Below are positions 38,700-50,700 of a DNA stretch of 64,000 nt, in pieces (position 1 is the first letter of the stretch; each line of letters begins with the position of its first letter). The notes beneath the pieces are model-generated. The model saw only the letters and a list, made by a program, of their open reading frames with translations, made no database searches and was not told the DNA's origin. This DNA comes from Monocercomonoides exilis. Its lineage: Eukaryota; Preaxostyla; Oxymonadida; Polymastigidae. The stretch covers positions 496,001-560,000 of the forward strand of contig LSRY02000049.1 in NCBI GenBank assembly GCA_001643675.2, in the 5' to 3' direction. A program made the translations under genes and the position numbers.

Positions 38700-38972
38700 C
38701 TAATAAATATCAAGAAAAACAACGAAAAAACAATCAGACGTTTCATAAAAACAATAATATTTAAATATTAACGAAAAGAAGTAGTAAATAAAAAGGCAAA
38801 CATTACAAAAATTCTGCATGCAACAAAATTCTCCACAAATCATTTTAATCGAAAAAAGCTTTTTTTCGCTTTTTTCATGATCAATTATGGTATTCTAAAT
38901 AACTCACACAAAAACATAAAAAGGCCATATATGCTTTTATAAATATTATAAACAACTTCCTTGCAATGTTTA

Positions 38973-41900
38973 TCATTCTTTCTGCTCGTTTTCGTTTTTG
39001 ATATCTGAATCATGAGATTCATCTTTTTGAGGTTGACCAATATTTTCATTTCCCAATCTTTCTAAGAAGTTAAAGAAACCTGCTGCTGATTGCAATCTTA
39101 AATCTGGTTCAGCATTTTGACTTTCTTCCTGTTGCGTGTTGTTATTAGCAACGATTTGACTGTTCAAAGCATCAACAGACCCTAATTCATCGTTTCCCTC
39201 AGATGACTCCATTCTAATTTCAGATTCATTTCTGGCTGAGACACCTTCATCCTGTCCAGTCTGTACTGTTTCATTTGCTTCTGTCATTGCAGAAGGAGGC
39301 TGCAAAAGCTGTTGTTGTTGTGGGTTCAAATCAGATTGCTTCGCTGGTGTGCCAGGCGGCGATGGATCGCTTGATAGGAAGGATGAGTCTGTAAGTTCGT
39401 CATTTTCGTTTGCAGTTGCAACTTCCTTCTCCCTTTCAGCTAGCACTTCAGCCACTTTCACTTCATTCTGCGCAGCTTTCTTCTCTTTCTTCACAGATGG
39501 ATGTTTGCGTTTGCTGTGACTGCTGCTGTTGCTATTGTTGTGCTTCGCTTTCTCGCTGTGTCTGTTTTGCAGGCTTGTCTTCATCGGCTTCAGTGGCTTG
39601 AAAACAGGTGGAGTGGGCAGAGTAAACTCAGGTGACTGGGTGAATGGCGAGGCGGTTGGAGACAAACTGGATGGAGACGGGAAGGAGGCGCTTCCAAAGG
39701 AGGATGGGAGGATGGATGGCTGGGAAGAGAAGGAAGAAAGAGTGGAAGGAGAGGAAGAAGGAGATGAAATGGGAGAAGCAGAGAAAGAAGAGGAAATTGC
39801 AGCAGTTGAAGAAGAAGACAAGGAAGAAGGAAGAGGAGGATGCGAAGTGGAAGGAAATGACGGAGATGAATAAAGCGTGCGTGAGTTGCTCAGGGGAGAT
39901 GGGGATGAAATGGTGAAGTGTGTGAGCGATGGAGAAACAGAACGGCTTGTTCCAACAAACACAATGTCATCTCCATCATCATCACCATCACCATCATCAT
40001 CATCATCAACGACAACATCCACACTCGCTTTATCTTCCCTCCCGTTCATTCCGAAGCTTTCGCTCATCCTCCGAGAATTCACAGCAACCTGCTGTGTAAT
40101 TCCAGATGCTGCTGTGTTGTTGTGTCTCAATGAAATATCATCATCAAAAAACGAAAGCTCCTGTGAAAATTGTGGCATGTCCTTCGCATTTTCAAACAAC
40201 CCAACTTCTAAAAGGTGCCTCTTACGCGGTTGCAACGCCCTGATTTCGTCGCTGTCGTCCTCATCATCAGCTGAATCATCGTCTGTTGCTGACATTCCTT
40301 CTTCCCCATTCTCATCTCCTCCAACAAGATTGGCTGCATTCTGTCCATTTCCTATCAACGCTTTTGGTCGGTGCAGTGTGTGATGATGTCTGTTCATTGC
40401 TTGTCTCATCTGTTTTTGGCTGGAGCTGAGTCGCTGATTCAGCTGCATGTTTTGCTTGAGACCAGCTTTTCCAAACGGAAAGCTTTCCAGCAAAGAGTTT
40501 CTCTCTTCTGCTCCTTCGCCATTCACTTCGAATGTTCCATCGCCTTCAGCTGTGATAAGTTGTGTGTCAGTTCTTTCTTTTATCTGCCCATTCACTCCGT
40601 CTTGCTCTCCTTCTTCATAAGCTGACGGCTCTAGTGAATCTGCTATATGTGTTCCATTTGCCGTCATTGGCATTCGCTTTTCAATGTTGCTATGTTCAGG
40701 CTGATTTGACTGATAAGAGTGATGATGATGCTGATGCTGGTGATGATGATGATGTCTGTGAAAGCCATTTTGCATTTGTTTAGTTTCAGTGTTTGTACTC
40801 TGTCCTTCATTAAACACGTTTTCTCCTTCTCCTTCTCCTTCTCCTTCTTCCTCTGCTTCTTCGCCTTCTTCGACAGTTATGGCGTTCTTTTCCGTCTTCC
40901 CCATCATCTGTAGTGGATGAATCTTCACAGACTCTTCCACAATCGGATGGGGCAACGACAAAGCCAGACGAACTTGGCGAGGAAGAAGCGAAAGACGAGA
41001 AGAAGAAGAGGAGGAGGAGGAGGAAGATGTTGAAGAATAGCCACTCGAAGATGCATTCAGGTGAAATGTTGGGTTGAGGAAGAAGTGTTTCAGATGGGAG
41101 AAGATGGTCACTGGCGGAGATTGGCTCTCAAATGAAGCAGTGAGCTCATCAAACAGCGCAGAAGAAGAAGAAGAAGAAGAAGAAGAGTTAGAAGAAGGTA
41201 GTGAAGTGGATGAAATGTTGGATGAAATGTCAGATGAAATGCGATGTGCTGATGAAATGGAAGAAGAAGAGGAGGAGGAAGAGGAGGATGACGATGATTG
41301 AGCAAAAGATGGAGAAGAAGGTGATTGTGAAGGTGAAGGTGACGGTGTAAGTGATGGCGATGAAGACGATAGAGTCAAAGGAGACGAAGAAGGGGAGAAA
41401 GCAGGAGTAAGATTAGAATAAGAAGGGGAATGAGCAGCAGACACAGAATGGGAAAGAAGATCTGTCAGTGACTTCTGAAAGGGTGTGGTGTCTGGAATGA
41501 ACTCTTTCTCAATCTCTCCTTCTGGCCCGTCGTCTCCCTCGTCGTTGGACTCGGTTTCAGACTCGCTTATTTCTGACAGGTTTTCTTCGCTCTCTTCGTC
41601 AATCTCAATCGCCTTCACTGCATTTTCTGGTTGGGATGCAGAAACTGTTGTTGAATTATGACTGGAAGAAGGCAAAGAAGTGGTTGTGGTTTTGTTTTCT
41701 TCTTCTTTCTGAGCATCGCTGCTTTCTTTTCCTTCTTTTCCATCTTTTCCTTCTGTGCTATTTTGCCCTTCCAAATCAGTTTTTGGTTCTTTCTGTTCTT
41801 TCGGTTCATTCTGCTCTTTCTTATCAGTTGTTTCATTTCCACTCTGTTTATCTGAACCCGCTGAATCTGCCTCGTTCTTCCTGACAAGCTGTGCAATTCT

Positions 41901-43904
41901 TTCGTCTTCCTCTTTTTTCTTCTGCAGCCTCGCCATCTCCTTCCTCACTCTTCTTGCAATTCTCCGCTTTCTGTACCTCTCCATCGACGACAGCGCAGCA
42001 ATCGAGTCCTTTTGCGTGACAGCCGCCTCCACGTCCTTCAGCGACGGCGCCTGATGCACCACAATCGTTGTGTTCACTGGATTTGATGCAGCAGATGCTG
42101 AAAGGCTGTCAGCTAAAGAAGAAGAAGAGTTTCCAGGTGAATGCGACGGGGTAGGATAAGCCGAGTGCAGAGCTGCTGCTGCTGCTGCTGCTTGTAGTGT
42201 TGGTGGTGGTGGTGGTGGCTGGTTGTGGGGATAAGGTGACACCAGCTGTCCAGAATAGGGAAACCTCTCAAAGTATTCGCCCAGCATCTCGTCGAGGTGT
42301 GCCTGGTATTGGCTGAGTGCAGCAGAGTCGAAGCGGATCTCCATTGCCGAGTTGCGCAGGATCGGCAGCTCAGCGCTCGGCAGGAACGGCACAAACCGCC
42401 CGACCGCTCTGTCGCCAAAGCCCGAGACACCAAAAGCAGCAGTTGCAGAAGAAGAAGAAGAGGAACTGGACACCCACCGAAACGCAGGCTGCCCGCCCAT
42501 CCCGTTTGCAAACGCCACATCGTAGCCTGCTCCCCGCTGCCCTCTTCCGCCTCCGCCTCTCCTTCCGCGTGCTCTGCCCCCGTAGTTCCCAGTGCCTCCT
42601 GCCCGGGAATTGTGCTGTGTGCCTCCGTCGTCCTTGCGTATCTCGACGAAAGGAGACCAGTAGCGCATCATCGAGTCGAAAGACTTGAGGTAGTGGCGAG
42701 GGCGTTTCAGGGCGAAGGCGGCGGCGTGGGAGAGCTCGCGGATGAAGATGAACACAAACGAAGACGGAATGGGCGAAGGTGGGTGGAATGCAAAAGGTGA
42801 AGCTTCTCTTTCTTCGCAGGAGATTTCAGCAGCAGCAGCAGCAGCAGCAGCTGTAGAAGAAGAAGAAGAAGAAGCGGATGCAAAGTTGGCCTCTGACGAA
42901 GAAGACGATGTGCCAGGCGCAGAAATAGAATCAGATGCGCTGCTTTGTGGAACCTGCTGTACAGTTTGAGACTTTTTAAATGGCTGTTGATGGAACTTTG
43001 CCATTGGAGATTTTGGCTCAGATTGATTCACATATGAAAATGATAAATCTTGTGAATCAAACGACGTGGAAGCAGATGATAGTATGTTTTTAATATGTCT
43101 TGCTGTATGAAGCGAATATAACCCATAACTAATTCCAATAAATATGTACAAAAGAAAATTTGAACGTAAAAAAAAGTGAATGAAAAAATACTTGTCAATG
43201 ACTCCAATAATCATATCAACGTGCATATCCACATTAGGCGTTTGAAGAATTACTTGAAGTTCTCTCTTAATCCAGGGTTTTGCCAATTCAAGAAGCGTTG
43301 AACGCAATTCAGAAAAATCTTTAAATAATTACGAAAGCATTGCAAAAAAATGTGTTAACTTTAAAGAATGCAAATGGTGATTGAAAAAAGTCATACTAAT
43401 CATTTGTAATGTTGTATCTGAAAATGTATCAACAATAAAAAGATTATGAACGTATATGTTTCTTCGATATTTTTGTATTGGAGTAAAAAACCCAGTTTTA
43501 TCTTTCATAACTCCACGCACCAGCGAAGTGGGTACGTTTAAATGTGTGGACTGCTGAGAAACAAGACGATTGTAAATCCTTTTTTGAGCAAGTTCATAGT
43601 TTTGTGGATCTAAATCTCGAAGAATGGTACTGTGATTCTGAGCATCTGTCAAATCAAAAACGCTACATGTATGAGTCAATGGATTAAAATCAAAAAAAAG
43701 TAAAGACATTGGAGCCCGGCAAATTGGGCACTTTTTCAAAGAATTATCAAGCTCTGAAGCTTGAACGATGCATGCAAGATCTAAAAGCAATATCAAATTT
43801 TTATACACAATAATGCGAATCACACCAAATACATGTAAGCAATTGCTTAGCATCGCAGGTTGAGTCATTTTTTCAAGACATATCGGGCATTTACTTGAAG
43901 ACAT
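38973..43904 (-). CDS. Topors-like RING-finger E3 ligase, four exons, 1,581 aa
   Basis: Exons are 43904-43826, 43780-43397, 43318-43192 and 43128-38973; introns of 45, 78 and 63 nt all keep the phase. The RING opens the protein (KCPICLEKM … NCLHVFDLACI … KCPICRAPM), split by intron 1. The position after HVF, normally Cys, is Asp. After it comes PWIKRELQVILQTPNVDMHVDMIIGVID and later FVFIFIRELSHAAAFALKRPRHYL, matching the helical region that follows the RING in Topors and plant relatives. The long C-terminus is Ser-, Glu- and His-rich, with DDIVFVGTS at about 39950-39975 looking like a SUMO-interaction motif. It likely acts in the nucleus as a ubiquitin or SUMO ligase. It is much longer than usual because of low-complexity expansion. 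Confidence 0.78.
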
Positions 43905-44332
43905 AATTATTTCAATATATCTTGAGGGTTGATCTTAATATTGAAATGCTAAATAATTGCTTCCTTTTATTTATTTCTACTTGATGCTCTTTCATTTGAT
44001 TTCAAAAGTTTTTTTTAATGTCTAATAACTATTCAATATTTTTAAAATATGAAATTTTTAATTCTGTTTGATTTTGTTGTGGACAAAACAAGTGAAAGGG
44101 ACAAAACATGGGAATGACAAATTTATTAAGTTGTTTTTCAGCAATTGATTCCATTTTTTTATTTTCATAAATAAAGAATTAACTTAAATAATATTTTGTT
44201 TGAAAAACACTCTCAAACAATGTTTTTTAATAAGTTTTCTTGATTGTGGCATGAAATGAGCATTCAAAATTATGATCGAAAAGAAACATTCTCTGATATG
44301 AGACAGTGTGAAAATTATTCAACATACAGATA

Positions 44333-44715
44333 TCGCATAAAAAACACCGGACATCGCACAAAATACCGGACAAGATCGATATTTCAATAACCGAAAGAAG
44401 AAAAATTTTGTTAATATTCCTCAAAATATATCTCATTGATACAAGCTCATTTGATATATAAAACTTTCAAAATAGCTTCATTTGCGCTCAGAAAAATTAT
44501 ACGTCGAAATCTCGGAGAAATTCAAAATCCTATTTTTCCGAAAATTTCAAAATTATTTTTTCTGAGCACAAATGAAGCTATTTTGAAGGTTTAGTATATC
44601 AAATGAGTTTGTATTGACGAGGTATGTTTCGAGGAAAAATAACAGAATTATTCCACTTGCAGTTATTGAGATATCGATCTTATCCGGTATTTTATGCGAT
44701 ATCTGTATTTAGAAA
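44333..44715. repeat. Fold-back inverted repeat (MITE-like), arms about 160 bp
   Basis: The left arm (about 44333-44490) pairs with the right arm (about 44561-44715): for example ctttcaaaatagcttcattt on the left and aatgaagctattttgaaggt on the right, and cagatatcgcat at the outer ends in inverted orientation. The loop is about 70 bp. There is no coding sequence. 43905-44332 shows no gene. Confidence 0.7.
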
Positions 44716-46354
44716 AAAATTCAAACTAATAATAAAAAACAAAATTGATAGAAAAGGAAAGATGCTTAAAGCTGAAATAAAATTTCTTTCCCCTATTTGT
44801 TTTTGAAATTTGTATTCGTTGGTAGTAATTCACATTATTTCTTTACAGCTCTTTTTTTTAATACACTATCTTCCATCGATAAAAATTTTCAAAATTACGA
44901 AGCCAAAAAGAAATATGATCTTTGAAGACTGTTTTTAAAAGCCGTTGCATCACTTTTCTGATTAAAGGGCCTCAGCAAACACTCCAAATACTAAAGTTGC
45001 CTTGGGCTGGAGTTGTTGCGAGTAAGTCATTGGTATTTTTTCTGATCAGTTTGTGTTTTGACGTAATTATCATTGGATTATCAAATACATATTCCAGTTT
45101 CATCATATTTTAACATCCGATCTGAACTGATTTTTTTGGTTCTTTTTTTGATTAACAAAAATGAAAACCATGTCGCAATCTTTGTTGAGGATGCGAAGAG
45201 CCTTTGAATGTCCATTGATTTCGGTTTTCATTCTTGAAAAGTGTAACTTCATTTTGTTAACCGTCTAGCTAATTTTTCATTGATTTCATTCCTTTCGCTG
45301 TTGTCATCTTCCTTTCGACTTTTTCGCTTCATCTCATTCTCGGTCTGATTTCATAATGTGAAAAAAGTTCAAAGATAATAATTTTATATTAGGCAAACAA
45401 TTCTTATGCAGTTTTTGAATGTTGTTTTTTTTTTTTGAAGAAAGAAATAGAGTCTTTGCACAGTCTTTTGTTTCTTCTTTTTTTTTCGATATTGAATTAA
45501 TATGGCTTTTCATTATGCTGTGGATCTTTTTCCTTCTTCAATGAAGAGATATGTCGATATAGCGCAGAAGATTGAAGAAAAACAGAAAAATAATTCTTTT
45601 GTGTAATATATCATATCTTGAAAGAAGAAAATTTTTTTTTCAACTATTGATTTCAACCGAAGAAACTTTGCTGTTGTGAAAACTTTTGAAAGTTCCGATG
45701 AAGAAGGAAAAGAAGACAAATTGCAAGGAAAAGCAAACATAATGGCTTTATGATCCTTATATTCTTTTAAATAAATTCTGAAATATCTAATTTTCAAAAA
45801 AGATAGCATCGAAAAATTGAAAAGCAATATGAAAGTGTTTGCTGTTTTCAATATTTATTTCATCAATTCACTTTTTCTTTTTTGAGTTTAACAATGGACA
45901 TTCCAGGGTTTTGTCCATGACTATATTTAGAGAGACAGTTTCTGTTGTTTTTGAATTGTTGTTTATTTGTCAATTTTGTTATATTAACAATAACCATTTT
46001 ATCTCTTTAATATTCCACTGCAAAATACAGTTCTGGCAGATCCTTTCTGCAATCATTCTTTCGTTTAAGTTGAAAACAAAATAAATAAATAAATAAATAA
46101 TATAAATAAAAATAAAAAAAAATTAAAATAAAGTTCTCAACATAGTTAGTATCAAAAGAAATTTGTGTCCAAAACAGCATCATAATAAACTGTGAGTTTC
46201 AACCTTTCTGGTATTATCATAACTCCCGTTTGATCTTTTTCGAATCAAACAGAAAATAATCAAAAAATTTTGATGTTATGAATTGGAAAAAATTCGTTTA
46301 ATTCGATTTATCTAATCAGATTCTACTTAACAAGAATCTTGATCACTTTTTGTT

Positions 46355-46356
<2 letters not shown>

Positions 46357-46387
<31 letters not shown>
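46357..46387. repeat. Poly(T) tract, 31 nt
   Basis: Homopolymer in spacer. 44716-46356 is AT-rich, and no gene is supported there on either strand. Confidence 0.9.
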
Positions 46388-46388
<1 letters not shown>

Positions 46389-46738
46389 TTATCATTCGAT
46401 ATTCCATTGAAAAAGAATTTTTGATTATTTCAATCAAAACTGGAAAAAATCACAGAAAGTTTTGAACGACTTTTTGTGACTATCTCCAATTGCAATTATG
46501 ATCGAAGTGACTTTTCAAAAAAAAATATGAATTATTAAAATATAAAAAATAATTATTATGGGTTTTGCTTTTCATTTGTGGAAATTCTTCATTAAAATGT
46601 GTGATTCGAAAGTGATCAGAATTTTTATCAGGAAGACAAAACATGTGATACAGAAGAAAAAAAGATTTTGTGACATCTTTCAGTTATTGAAAATCCACAA
46701 AAGCATTTATTTTTCTAAAAAAATATTTATTTTTTCTG

Positions 46739-46756
46739 GTAATTATAATTATTATA

Positions 46757-46816
<60 letters not shown>

Positions 46817-46910
46817 ATTATTATAGTTATAATAATTATTATAGTTATTATAATAATTATTATTATTATAATTAACATAATTATTATAATTATTATAATT
46901 ATTATGATTA
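46739..46910. repeat. (ATT)n/(TAA)n microsatellite with interruptions
   Basis: About 170 bp of near-continuous ATT units with occasional atta/tagtta variants that make it partly palindromic. 46911-47771 is spacer with no gene that I can support. Confidence 0.9.
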
Positions 46911-47771
46911 TGGAATTCATGAAATAAGTCAATATCTATTTATTCATTTTTTTTTTTTTTTATTCTTCAAACTGAACTTTGTTTCACACACACACACAAA
47001 GAAAAAATAAATAAATAAAATTTCCCTACCAGACACTGACTCTATTGACAGTCACTGACTTCACTGACGATTCAATGGTCAAAAAATTCCAAATATTATT
47101 TTTTGTCAATATCCTTTTTGATAAACGTTTTTTTTTCCAACTTCACTAATTTGTATTGACATTAAATGATATTTGCATTTTAAAATTTCATATTAAAAAT
47201 TGAGGTTCTGACGTGAAAACTATATCTCAATCCGTCAGGAAACCAATTTTATTTGTTAATATTCACAAAGTTACACTATTTGATCTGTATTATTTGATCT
47301 GATCTCAATGAAAGTGTTGTTTTCAAATAAGTGGGGATTATTTTTGAGATCGTAACATTTTTTGGAATGGATATTTCAATTAGAATTCATTGTTATTTGT
47401 TTTGCAATTCCCATTCTCATATAAAATGTTTATCTCTCGTTTTAAAAGCAATTGTTTTACTTTTAAATATAGAGAAGGCGTCAAAAAATTGATCTTTCAC
47501 TTTCCAGGATTCATTTTTGAATGTTCATAAGAATTATTCAAAAAAATTTTTTTATCAGAAAAAATGTGATTTCAATAACTATCACCTATGTCAACAATAA
47601 TATAATTTAATATAATTAAAAATTATGATATAATGTATTGAATTGCATTATGTTAAATTCATCACTTATTTTGAAATAAAAATATGATTTAATTTATCTT
47701 TTATCAAAAAATATTATATAATGCAAACAGATCAAAAATTATATTTTTCGTAGAAGAAAGCAAATTAGCCA

Positions 47772-50700
47772 ATGATCACATTTTGCCTTGTTGTCCAAAT
47801 TGGCTTTGTCTTTTCGGAACAAACAAAACACCTCAACTTGTTTCTTTCTCAGAATGAAAATGGAAGTGATAGGGCATTTGGAATTGGAATGATGCAATCC
47901 CAAAATGGCAACAGACAATCCCCACTGTCTGAAGACAACCGTTCTCGCATCCAATCCAACATCTGCACTTTCCCTCCAAACACTCACCAGGTCATTTTTG
48001 AGTCAATCAATTCCACTCTCTGTTTGAGAGATGTTCAAGTTTCGGTGATTGAAAACGCACACATTGCCCAGCTTGATGAGCTCTCGATGTGTTCATTTTG
48101 TGCTTGTGTGATTGATGTTTTGCATTTGGATGTTCCTCTGTTCGATGTGAAGGGTGGGCTGCTGGAGATGAAGAACTGCTCGCTGCAGCCATTTGGCTTG
48201 GCACGTTGGCAGATGGGATCGCTGTGCTCGTGTGAAGAAGGAAGTTGCCTGTTTCTGGGTCGCACTTCATTTTCATCGTTTTGTGTGGCAGGCAGCAAGC
48301 CGCTGATTGGGTCGTGCAGATGCGAATGGGTGAGGCTTGACAACTGCCATTTCAGAAACATCACATGGGAAGGGTGGCGTGATGAGCAAGGGACAAGGAG
48401 AGAGGGTGGGGGCAAAAGCACAACTGCTTGTGGATGCAGTTTTGAAGAGGTGTGGAACCCGATCAATGGAGGCATTCTGGCAGACTTCAATGCTGGTGGC
48501 TCGACAAGTGTTTTCAACTCGACATTCTTCAGATGCAAACAGAAATACAGCGAAGGAAAAATGGAAAGGATCGAAGGTAATGACACAGTGAGCTTTGAAA
48601 ATGTCGAATGGAACTCAATACAAACAGATGGGAATGAAGGTGCAATATTTATAAATAAAGTCAATACAGTGTCAATTATTTCATGTTATTTTTATCAATG
48701 TTCTGGCAGCCATGGAGGTGGCACCTATATCACCTCCTGCAAGAATATCAAAATTGAAAACACAAATTTTGAAAAATGTGAAACAACACCTTATTTGGGT
48801 GGTGGACTTTTTATATATTTTTTGACCTCAAATTCAGTTCTTTCCATTTCAAAATGTTCATTTTCAAATTGTGAAGCAAGATCGTGCGGAGGAGGTATTT
48901 GTTTGTGTAAGTATATTCCAAATTCAGAAATTATTGACTGTCGCTTTGAAGCATGCACATCACAAAGTGGGGGAGGTGGATTGATGATTGGAGAAGACAT
49001 CAATGTGAAAATCAAAGAAACGTTATTTTGTGCTTGTTCCACAAAGACAAACATTGGAGGAGGAGGTTTGATCCTTCGAAATTATCAATATTCAATAACA
49101 TTCTGTTCAGCAAGTTTTGCATTTTGTTTCTTTGAGAGCAATTCAGGAAACAATGGGGATTTGAGTGTGAGAGGATGCGATGTGTATGGGTCACCAGATT
49201 GGAATGGGTTTGTGAAAGAGGGAGACTTCAGATACTGTGTGTCTGTGAGTGAGGGAGCAGTGAAGCTGTATCTGTCAGATCTGGGAGACAAGAGCAAGTG
49301 GCTGGAGCCGTGCCACAACCCGATTGTGGTGAGCAGCAGCACAGGGACAGACCATGTGACATGTGGGCATGAGAGGGATGAAGGGTCATATGCGAAGTGC
49401 AGGACAATAGGGTTCACGATTGGGGTGGTGAGAGGAGACGGCGAGACAGTGGGGAATGTGTCTGTCGAAGAAGGGGAGTATTATGAGGAGGGGATGAGGA
49501 TCGAAGGGAAGAGGCTGAGGATTGGGAGTGTGTCAGCAGAGAGGAAAGGAGTGGTGCACACGAGGGACTGCAGGGGGTGGCTGTTCTGGGTTGGGGATGG
49601 GTGGCTGGGGCTGCTGGATCTGGCGATTGTGCATGATGGGGCAGAGGGGTCGAGCAGTGGAGTGTGCTGTGTGAGCGGGGCCAGTGGGCAGCTGGAAGTG
49701 AGTGGATGCGAGATCAGTGGGGGTGTGGCAGGAAGAGTGGCGAAGGAGTGTGTGATGGAGATCTCGGAAGGGGAGGCGGTGCTGAGGAACAGCTCGATGA
49801 GAGATCTGCAGATGGACGGGAAATGCGCAGTGTGGGTGAACCGTGCGAGGCAGATGAGGATGGAGGAGGTGAACATGACGTCGATGGGGAGGGTGTCAGG
49901 GAGCGGGGCGGTGGTGGAAGGGGTGCTGTCTGGGGGTGGGGAGATGGGTGTGTCGGGGGTTGTGGTGGAAGACTGCAGCGCCATGTGTGGGAATGGAGGC
50001 TGGATGAGTGTGGAGGTGGAGGAAGGGAGCAGACTTGTGGTTGGGGAGGGAGAAGCACCAACAAGGCTGACCAGATGCCGAGCAGAGAGAGGGGATGGGA
50101 GTGAGTGCGCAAACACTGGCACAGATGCAGGCACAGGGCGAGGAGGAGGGATCCACATGTGTGTGGCAGGCGTGAAGGCAGAATATGGGTTCAAGAATGT
50201 GGAGTTTGTGGGGAATGAAGCAGCACATGGAAAGGATGTGTTTGTGGTGTCGCCGTTGCTGGGGGAGTGTGTGATGCGAGAGCGATTTGGATTCTTCAGT
50301 GTGGCGAATCCGTTTGGAGAGGAGTGTGCAGAAGGGGTTGACACGAGGTGGGGGTCGGTGGTGATCCCGCTGGTGTATTATCTGAAGGAGCGAGAGGGGA
50401 AGGTGAGTGTGGGGAACAATGGGCATGATGTGCCGGCGTGTGGGTTTTACGAGTATGAGTGCCTGAGTGTGGGATACTCGAAGAGGCAGGCGAAGAGCAG
50501 GTGGGATGTGAGGGTGAAAGGGCGATACGACTTTGTTGAGAGCGTGAGGGTTGCGCCAGGGGAGGAGCTGATGATTGGGGGAGTGGATGGTGAGGAGTGT
50601 GGGATGGTGATGAAAGGGGACGGGAGCGGGGACAATGGGATGGTTGAAGTGAGTGGGACAGGAGTGGTGGCGATGGTGGAGCTGGTGATGGAAGAGGGGC

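Noticed and set aside
46558-46932. Poly-Tyr and poly-Ile open frames
   Set aside because: They are translations of the ATT microsatellite.
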